Source: Acidobacteriota bacterium (GTDB taxonomy: Bacteria; Acidobacteriota; Blastocatellia; RBC074). Taken from it: DNA of 14,351 nucleotides. Positions within the stretch are counted from its first letter, which is position 1; every line of letters begins with the position of its first letter. The position numbers and the translations under genes were made by a program. Under the pieces are notes generated by a model. The model did not search any database. It saw only the letters and a list, made by a program, of their open reading frames with translations, and was not told the origin of the DNA. Below are positions 10,079 to 14,351 of this stretch, piece by piece. Location of the stretch: contig JAKEHZ010000203.1 in the NCBI GenBank assembly GCA_022614735.1, forward strand, positions 1-14,351. Reading direction: 5' to 3'.

Positions 10079-11146
10079 ATATTGCCGGTTACACAACATA
10101 GACATAACTCCCCCCTCGCCACTGGAAACCGGGGTATTTGAACAGGAAAATCGCATAGATCACAACAGTACATTTGAACTTGGACGATGCTGTTAACAAT
10201 ATTCGCCAGCAATGGTGTCCGGCCTGACTAAGTTTGTCTCCCATCAAGTAACCATTATAAGGGGAGTGTCCCCCATCCAATCAGCTTGGATTAGATCGAC
10301 TGCAGCTTGTCGAATAATATTCCTTCATCACGCTTCTGAAAAAGATTGCAACGGCCGATAATCGGCATTACACTTACGGGCGATCTCAGTAAACTTCTCA
10401 GCAATTATTTATACATATTTCTATTTGAGGTCGAAGGTGATGGTGATGCAGACTCAGCGAAAATCGAAGCCAATTCAGCCCAGGATGAAGAATCCAACTA
10501 AACAGTATCGGTCAAAATCGAGTTGTAGCCACTATCCATGTTGCACACAAGGCGGCAAACGCTCCAATACTGCTCTAAATCGATCGATGAGTTCCTCTGG
10601 GGTTTACTATATTGGCAGCGATGAATAGCCGATCATCGTCATGCCCGAGCTGATGGAGACGGTAATTGAAGATTAGGTCCGTGGTTGGGGGAGATCGAAA
10701 CACAATTCGCAGGTTTAAAACTCGCAGCTTTTGTTTTGAACGAACTCATCTCAGTGTTCCTGAGCGACTCAGCAAACTGAAGCCTGTACAAATTGAAGCT
10801 GATTGTTGTCAAAGCATCTGATTGGTTCCGATGGGGCCAAATGTTTATTGCACCGATGGATTATTGAATCCCGAGTACCACGGTAGCAACATTTACAGCA
10901 TTTAAGAGTAACCGCCAAGAAGCTAAGGACGCCTATATTTTCCGCCTTCCATGGCGCTCATGATGTCTTGGCCGCGGAACAACCTTACTTGATACAAATG
11001 ATGTGGGGATGTCGCTCCTACGGGCTTGAGATTTGATTACAAATTTCATCCAGATCGATTCCTTTCGGTGGAAACAAGTAATTGGTCTGTATCATTTACA
11101 AGCATTGATCTAAAGGAGCTATTAGCTCTTATCCTGTAATGGTATA
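10079..11146. other. Gene-poor region between the chromosomal block and the cassette array
   Basis: About 1.07 kb without a convincing gene. Frames are short and lack starts or ribosome binding sites. Fragments with some coding character include a plus-strand frame ending EANSAQDEESN near 10500, IVMPELMETVIED ending near 10674, and a stretch near 10915-11036. None is recognisable. CCGCCAAGAAGCTAAGGACG (10911-10930) resembles widespread degenerate intergenic repeats, and TCGCTCCTACGGGC (near 11011) resembles a REP-like palindrome core. A small hairpin ATCCAA/TTGGAT lies at about 10275-10291. No integrase motif (such as RHSFAT or TGLRxSE) was found on either strand by eye. It reads as decayed sequence. 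Confidence 0.5.
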
Positions 11147-11234
11147 AGCATATAGTAGTAGATATCGGCATCTAGTACTATATGCTGGCATCTACTAATA
11201 GATGCTTCCGCATTGGCCGAAAAACATGTTAGGC
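11147..11234 (+). promoter_or_regulatory. Candidate attI-like site at the left end of the cassette array
   Basis: The first GTTAGGC core (11228-11234) has no recognisable inverse core of an attC upstream. It is preceded by GAAAAACAT, giving a junction like that of attI1 (AAAACAAAGTTAGGC). Upstream lie two direct repeats, GGCATCTAGTACTA (11167-11180) and GGCATCTACTAATA (11187-11200). There are also two hairpins: 11147-11163 with 11170-11186 (one mismatch), and GCATCTA/TAGATGC at 11188-11205. attI sites are known to carry direct integrase-binding repeats beside the core. It could instead be a diverged attC. Confidence 0.4.
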
Positions 11235-11480
11235 GGCGATGTTCGTTTAGGAAAGAAGAAGAAGCGAGTAATCAATAAACAAGTGAGACGGAATGTGCTC
11301 TGATGTTATACTAAATAGCATAGTTACTTTGGATGGAAAACGCTCCAGAATTAGAGTGACACAGTGTTATCGAAGACCGCCTAACCCCTGTTCTACTCGA
11401 TCCGCGCGAGGGATCTTGTTAGAAGTTGGCCATTCGCCACCATCAAGCCTTACCGCCGCGCGGACGGGTGAACTCCTCCG
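11229..11480 (+). repeat. Repeated cassette, copy A
   Basis: First of four related cassettes. It begins GGCGGCGATGTTCG, continues with GGAAAGAAGAAGAAGCGAGT and ends in the attC at 11379-11486. Compared with copy C it has lost one base in CTCCAGAATTAG. The frame that is open in copies B and E is interrupted here by TGA and TAG codons. No gene can be supported. Confidence 0.8.
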
Positions 11481-11486
11481 TTAGGC
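11379..11486 (+). repeat. attC site 1
   Basis: Inverse core GCCTAAC (11379-11385) and core GTTAGGC (11480-11486), 108 bases overall. The left half (TGTTC, GATCCGCGCG) is complementary with interruptions to the right half (CGCGCGGACGGGTGAACT). This gives the imperfect hairpin with unpaired bases that integron integrases recognise. Confidence 0.85.
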
Positions 11487-11737
11487 GACAATGTTCGTTT
11501 TGGAAAGAAGAAGAAGAAGCGAGTAATCAATAAGCAAGTGAGCCGGAATGGGCACTTACGCAAGACCGAGGAGCCTGGTTACTTTGAAAGGATAACGCTC
11601 CGCGAATCGGGGAAACACAGTTTTATCGAAGATCGCCTAACCCCTGTTCCACCCGATCCGCGCGAGGGATCTTGTTAAAAGTTGTGCGTTTTGTCACCAT
11701 CAGGTCGTACCGCCGCGCGGACGGGTGAACTCTATCG
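11481..11737 (+). repeat. Repeated cassette, copy B
   Basis: Second copy of the ~255-bp cassette. A frame stays open from 11472 to a TAA at 11676-11678. From 11502 it reads GKKKKKRVINKQVSRN, then RKTEEPGYFERITL and EDRLTPVPPDPREGSC. There is no ATG or well-placed alternative start, so it is either a remnant of a small basic protein or non-coding. Copies B and E share five Lys codons and a longer conserved frame, while A and C have four. Confidence 0.8.
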
Positions 11738-11743
11738 TTAGGC
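11635..11743 (+). repeat. attC site 2
   Basis: Inverse core GCCTAAC (11635-11641) and core GTTAGGC (11737-11743), 109 bases, same arm structure as site 1 with CACCCG/CGGGTG complementarity restored. Confidence 0.85.
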
Positions 11744-11991
11744 GGCGATGTTCGTATAGGAAAGAAGAAGAAGCGAGTAACCAATAAACAGGTGAACCGG
11801 AATGTGCTCTGATGTTATGCCGAGGAACCCGGTTACTTTGAATGTAAAACGCTCCGCGAATTGGAGAGACACAGTGTTGCCGAAGATCGCCTAACCCACG
11901 TTCCACCCGATCCGCGCGAGGGATCTTGTTTATAAGTTGGCCTTTTGCCACCATCAGGCTTTACCGCCGCGCGGACGGGTGAACTCTATCG
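11738..11991 (+). repeat. Repeated cassette, copy C
   Basis: Third copy. It keeps the reading frame of B and E (EEPGYFE, EDRLTHVPPDPREG) but has TGA where copy E has TCA, so the frame is broken after VL. It ends in attC site 3, immediately before the only short gene-bearing cassette. Confidence 0.8.
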
Positions 11992-11997
11992 TTAGGC
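11889..11997 (+). repeat. attC site 3
   Basis: Inverse core GCCTAAC (11889-11895) and core GTTAGGC (11991-11997), 109 bases, closely matching sites 2 and 6. Confidence 0.85.
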
Positions 11998-12020
11998 GCG
12001 GTTTCATCATAGGATAATCA

Positions 12021-12398
12021 GTGAATAACGAAGCGAATAAAATAATCTCACTAAGTCACAAAATTGTTGATATTGAATTCCGTAAAGATGCGGATGCCCT
12101 TGAGCTGTTAATAACCGATGATTACGTTGGTATAGATCCATCAGGAGCGATCATTAACAAAGAAATTTCGGTGGGCCGTTACCGTAATGAGAGCTTCATC
12201 TTGTCGGAGCATAGCATATCGGACATCACCGTTTCTGTATTTGGTAACACTGCGCTTGAAATGGGCATAATGAAGCTGAAGGGAAGGCTGGGGGATTTTG
12301 AATTTGGCGGGCCTTATCGCTATACCCATTTATGGCTTAAAACGGATGAGGGCTGGAAAGTCAGGGGCTCCCAGCTCACCCCAATTCTCAGAGACTAA
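12021..12398 (+). CDS. NTF2-like (DUF4440/SnoaL-type) cassette protein
   Basis: A 125-residue soluble protein carried as a gene cassette. It starts at GTG 12021 with AGGA seven bases upstream, 24 bases after the attC core, which is typical spacing for a cassette gene. The sequence fits the small alpha-beta cone fold. It has an N-terminal helix (IISLSHKIVDIEFRKDADAL), then LITDDYVGIDPSGAIINKE, a strand ISDITVSVFGNTALEMGIMKL, and the closing strands YRYTHLWLKTDEGWKVRGSQ. Members of this superfamily include ketosteroid isomerase-like enzymes, polyketide cyclases and many unassigned DUF4440 proteins. The actual substrate is unknown. The stop codon lies 2 bases before the start of a short attC. 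Such proteins are known from integron cassettes. Confidence 0.88.
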   Translation: MNNEANKIISLSHKIVDIEFRKDADALELLITDDYVGIDPSGAIINKEISVGRYRNESFILSEHSISDITVSVFGNTALEMGIMKLKGRLGDFEFGGPYRYTHLWLKTDEGWKVRGSQLTPILRD

Positions 12399-12399
12399 A

Positions 12400-12439
12400 A
12401 TCTAATCGACGCGGGAGCGGCTGAATTCAAACGTTAGGT
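12400..12439 (+). repeat. Short, atypical attC after the NTF2-like gene
   Basis: The right half GCGGCTGAATTCAAACGTTAGGT (12417-12439) closely follows the classic attC right arm of aadA-type cassettes. Its core is GTTAGGT (12433-12439). The inverse core is ATCTAAT (12400-12406), with T for the final C, and the left arm is nearly absent. The site is therefore only about 40 bases. It may be a deletion derivative. Confidence 0.65.
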
Positions 12440-12685
12440 TGGCGAAACTCGAAGGTAGAAACAAAACACATGAGGCACCACGGCATTTTACATATTTTTC
12501 CTTGAGGTACGTGGTCGTAAGAAGTTTGTAGGTCGCGGTTAGTTGAGGTCCTGGTTACTTCCAACGTAGGAGTGAAGACCAAGGTCCTGGTTGTCATCGA
12601 GAGCCACCTAACACCCGTTCCAGCGGAGCGGCTTCTACGATCCAGGTGACTGGTACCGAAAGACGCCGCCCGCTGAGCCTGGCCG
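12434..12685 (+). other. Singleton non-coding cassette
   Basis: 252 bases between cores at 12433 and 12685, unlike the four-copy cassette. No open frame of useful length. AGGTCCTGGTT occurs twice, near 12547 and 12583. It ends in its own attC type. Confidence 0.65.
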
Positions 12686-12691
12686 TTAGGC
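12606..12691 (+). repeat. attC site 5, divergent sequence
   Basis: Inverse core ACCTAAC (12606-12612) and core GTTAGGC (12685-12691), 86 bases. Left GTTCCAGCGGAGCGGC pairs with right GCCGCCCGCTGAGCCTGG. The arms differ from sites 1-3 and 6, so this cassette came from a different source. Confidence 0.8.
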
Positions 12692-12948
12692 GACGGAGGG
12701 CTCGTTTGGGAAAGAAAAAGAAGAAGCGAGTAATCAATAATCAGGTAAGCCGGAATGTGCTCTCACGTAAAACCGAGGAGCCTGGTTACTTTGAAAGGAT
12801 AACGCTCAGCGAATCGGAGAGATGCTTTGTTACCGAAGATCGCCTAACCCCTGTTCCACCCGATCCGCGCGAGGGGGCTTGTTTGGAAGTTGTCCTTTTG
12901 CCACCATCAAACTTTACCGCCGCGCGGACGGGTGAACTCTATCGTTAG
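12646..12948 (+). other. Open frame spanning two attC sites (cassette E), doubtful gene
   Basis: A 100-codon frame from GTG 12646 inside attC site 5, through cassette E and its attC, to the TAG embedded in the next GTTAGGC core. It contains GKKKKKRVINNQVSRN, RKTEEPGYFERITL and the attC-encoded tail TAARTGELYR. There is no ribosome binding site and the start lies in another cassette's recombination site. The conserved part matches copy B, so a small basic protein may once have existed here. Confidence 0.2.
12686..12944 (+). repeat. Repeated cassette, copy E
   Basis: Fourth copy, separated from copies A-C by the NTF2-like and singleton cassettes. It is closest to copy B (five Lys codons, RKTEEPGYFERITL). 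Its position shows that the copies are not simply one tandem amplification. Confidence 0.8.
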
Positions 12949-12950
12949 GC
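12842..12950 (+). repeat. attC site 6
   Basis: Inverse core GCCTAAC (12842-12848) and core GTTAGGC (12944-12950), 109 bases, same family as sites 1-3. It is the last attC visible. Confidence 0.85.
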
Positions 12951-13041
12951 AGCCGTAATTGTGTCAACAAATAATGGCCATGCACTTTCGTAATAAGATT
13001 ACGTCGTTCGTAGATAGGTGAAATACCTGCGGAGTAAGTAG

Positions 13042-13830
13042 ATGATCGATCTTATGCTATGCCCTAAGTGTGGAGGGATAAACAATCAATCGATTAACTA
13101 TTGTAGGGAGTGTTCGAGAAATCTGCATGAAGGAAAATGGTGGAAGACGCTATCATTAAGATTCATTCTCTGGGTGGGGCTTTTTGAATTAACTTTGTTT
13201 TCATTTCGCCTGATCGAGGTTAATATTAATTTATACTTTGACTTTAAATCGGTCCCTAAACCTAGTAAGCCAATAGAAGTGAAATATGAATGGTATGGGC
13301 CTGATATAAATTACGGTGACGGAAAGGCAACAGTGATACTTTATATGTTGACAGATGAATATAAATGGGAGCTGGGTTGGTATGATCAGCTAAACAAGAA
13401 TTATGAAAAAGTGCCTCTATCAAATGAAATGATAGGGCTTATAAATGGATCAAGAAAAGTGATATGTGTTGGAACAAGCTCGGGAGAAATGAAGCAAGGA
13501 GTAAGTTTTCAGGAGGGAAGAATAATAGAGGAGCAAAGAGCTGGTAAGCGGGCGGAGACAATAGCGAAATGGGTAAGAGAGAGATTGCACGATCCAGTGA
13601 CTGTATTAAAACTAAATGCAGGACATTGGATTCGCAGTTCTGATATGACAAATACAGATCATCAAAGGAGGGTTATAATTATACTGGTACTTAGGATTAT
13701 TGGAATATGGGATAAAGATAAAGCTCTTCGGAAAGCCTTTGAGGATGCTGCAAGAGAGGAGCCAATATATAAGATTATCCTCAAGGAGTATTCGCTAACG
13801 CAAGGTAATAGATTCGTTTGGGTAGAATAG
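13042..13830 (+). CDS. Zinc-ribbon, membrane-anchored cassette protein of unknown function
   Basis: A 262-residue protein, AT-rich compared with the chromosomal genes to the left. ATG 13042 has GGAG seven bases upstream, 91 bases after the last attC core. Residues 7-25 form a four-Cys ribbon, CPKCGG...YCRECS (C-x2-C-x11-C-x2-C). Residues about 37-60 form one hydrophobic membrane segment (LRFILWVGLFELTLFSF). The rest is soluble. VICVGTSSGEM followed by EEQRAGKRAETIAKWVRERL (about 139-184) weakly recalls the OmpA-like pattern of a Gly-rich turn and then an RA-containing helix. That is a guess from pattern only. I do not recognise the family. The next gene follows after 75 bases with no attC between, so both probably share one cassette and may work together. 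Confidence 0.75.
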   Translation: MIDLMLCPKCGGINNQSINYCRECSRNLHEGKWWKTLSLRFILWVGLFELTLFSFRLIEVNINLYFDFKSVPKPSKPIEVKYEWYGPDINYGDGKATVILYMLTDEYKWELGWYDQLNKNYEKVPLSNEMIGLINGSRKVICVGTSSGEMKQGVSFQEGRIIEEQRAGKRAETIAKWVRERLHDPVTVLKLNAGHWIRSSDMTNTDHQRRVIIILVLRIIGIWDKDKALRKAFEDAAREEPIYKIILKEYSLTQGNRFVWVE

Positions 13831-13905
13831 GTGTTTTAGAAAAGCAGTAAGGCATTTAGGATGATACACTGCATAATTCTATAAATTAATTTCAGGGTAA
13901 CCAAA

Positions 13906-14351
13906 ATGGTATTTTCTTATTGGGTAAAGCTGCTTTTATGGTCATTACTTTTACTAGCACTGGTCATCTATTCAGTTAGCACTTTTCGGCTTACTAAAAA
14001 GATGTTGGTTAATTGGTGGCGTATTCGCATTGCCAATAAGGCTAAACTAAAGTTGTTTCCAGCTAACCACGCACCAGATATTTTAAATGGTAAGTATACC
14101 GGTAAATATGTAGGAGGTGGCATTGCTCTCTCGAAAATGGATGTAGTAACAATAGAAATTGATAAACTATTTACTTGCATCACAGAGAAAGATGCGCTCG
14201 TGAATGCGGTGCTAAATAATAAGATTGATGTCTTGGATTTAAAGCTTGATCGGCTGGATGTCAATAGTGAAAGGATGCAAATCTCAATGAGCCTCCATAA
14301 TAAGACGAGGAGGCGTATTGTTTGTAAGATACCTAAGGGACAAGTATTTGA
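13906..14351 (+). CDS. Membrane-anchored protein of unknown function (C-terminus outside window)
   Basis: Reading from ATG 13906 gives 148 codons with no stop before the window ends. AGGG lies about nine bases upstream. One N-terminal membrane helix (about residues 5-27, rich in Leu: LLLWSLLLLALVIYS) is followed by a basic stretch and a soluble region. Features there are LNGKYTGKYVGGGIALSKMD, a heptad-like stretch ALVNAVLNNKIDVLDLKLDRL, and a strand-rich end, HNKTRRRIVCKIPKGQVF. I do not recognise the family. Low GC matches the zinc-ribbon gene upstream, with which it seems to form a two-gene cassette. Whether an attC follows it cannot be seen. Confidence 0.7.
   Translation, partial: MVFSYWVKLLLWSLLLLALVIYSVSTFRLTKKMLVNWWRIRIANKAKLKLFPANHAPDILNGKYTGKYVGGGIALSKMDVVTIEIDKLFTCITEKDALVNAVLNNKIDVLDLKLDRLDVNSERMQISMSLHNKTRRRIVCKIPKGQVF

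Larger units (their letters stand above)
11228..14351 (+). mobile_element. Integron gene-cassette array (no integrase in window)
   Basis: GTTRRRY cores lie at 11228, 11480, 11737, 11991, 12433, 12685 and 12944. Six are preceded at 33-102 bases by a RYYYAAC-like inverse core, and the intervening sequence pairs imperfectly as in attC sites. All sites share one orientation, with cassette contents 5' of each attC as in known integrons. Cassettes, cut after the G of each core, are 11229-11480, 11481-11737, 11738-11991, 11992-12433, 12434-12685, 12686-12944 and 12945 to beyond the window. The left boundary could be attI-like. With no intI seen, this is a CALIN-type cluster or part of a larger chromosomal integron. 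Confidence 0.85.

Noticed and set aside
10425..10628. A 67-codon plus-strand frame
   Set aside because: Lys/Ser/Arg-rich composition, no ribosome binding site, no recognisable fold; another frame over the same bases looks equally plausible, so neither is supported.
10079..11146. Possible decayed integrase gene
   Set aside because: No tyrosine recombinase motifs were seen by eye on either strand; only short frames without starts.
11228..12950. Regularly spaced repeats suggesting a CRISPR array
   Set aside because: Repeat units are about 255 bases with 100-base attC-like ends and inverse cores, much too long and structured differently from CRISPR repeats and spacers.
13439..13651. 70-codon minus-strand frame
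   Set aside because: Leu/Ser/Pro-rich antisense shadow of the zinc-ribbon gene.

Overview
The window has two parts. Positions 1 to about 10080 carry ordinary chromosomal genes. Positions about 11150 to 14351 look like an integron cassette array. The chromosomal part holds a minus-strand operon (a class I glutamine amidotransferase, moaD, moaE), uvrA on the plus strand, a membrane protein with a zinc ribbon and a TonB C-terminal domain on the minus strand, and a 1216-residue secreted protein fusing an S9 peptidase to a D-aminoacylase. Moderate GC, secreted PD40/S9 enzymes, the three-Cys CPxC...CPxD ribbon on a TonB-like protein and abundant intergenic inverted repeats suggest Acidobacteriota, perhaps Blastocatellia. 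That is inference from gene style; there is no rRNA here to confirm it.

Two related long hairpins bracket uvrA. One (1756-1847) lies upstream of its start. The other (4862-4983) begins at the base after its stop codon and has perfect 55-bp arms. Their arms share an ACGRAACAAACGRAAT-type repeat. A looser inverted repeat (4994-5080) and a short perfect palindrome (1649-1682) add to the picture of an inverted-repeat-rich chromosome.

Positions 10079-11146 are gene-poor. From 11228 to 12950 there are seven GTTAGGC/GTTAGGT core sites. Six are paired with an upstream RYYYAAC-like inverse core at the spacing and symmetry expected of attC sites. All point the same way, which defines six complete cassettes plus the 5' part of a seventh. 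Four are copies of one ~255-bp, apparently non-coding or decayed cassette. One encodes an NTF2-like (DUF4440/SnoaL) protein. One is a non-coding singleton. The last carries two AT-rich genes for unrecognised membrane-anchored proteins and runs off the window. No integrase gene is visible, so the array is either a CALIN-type cluster or has its intI elsewhere. The sequence before the first core (11147-11234) has direct repeats, hairpins and an AAAACATGTTAGGC junction resembling an attI site.

The most interesting points are the cassette array with its amplified cassette, the unknown two-gene cassette, the peptidase-acylase fusion (which could act in sequence on N-acylated peptides), the MoaD protein ending in Gly-Gly-Asn-Phe instead of Gly-Gly, and the hairpin family around uvrA.
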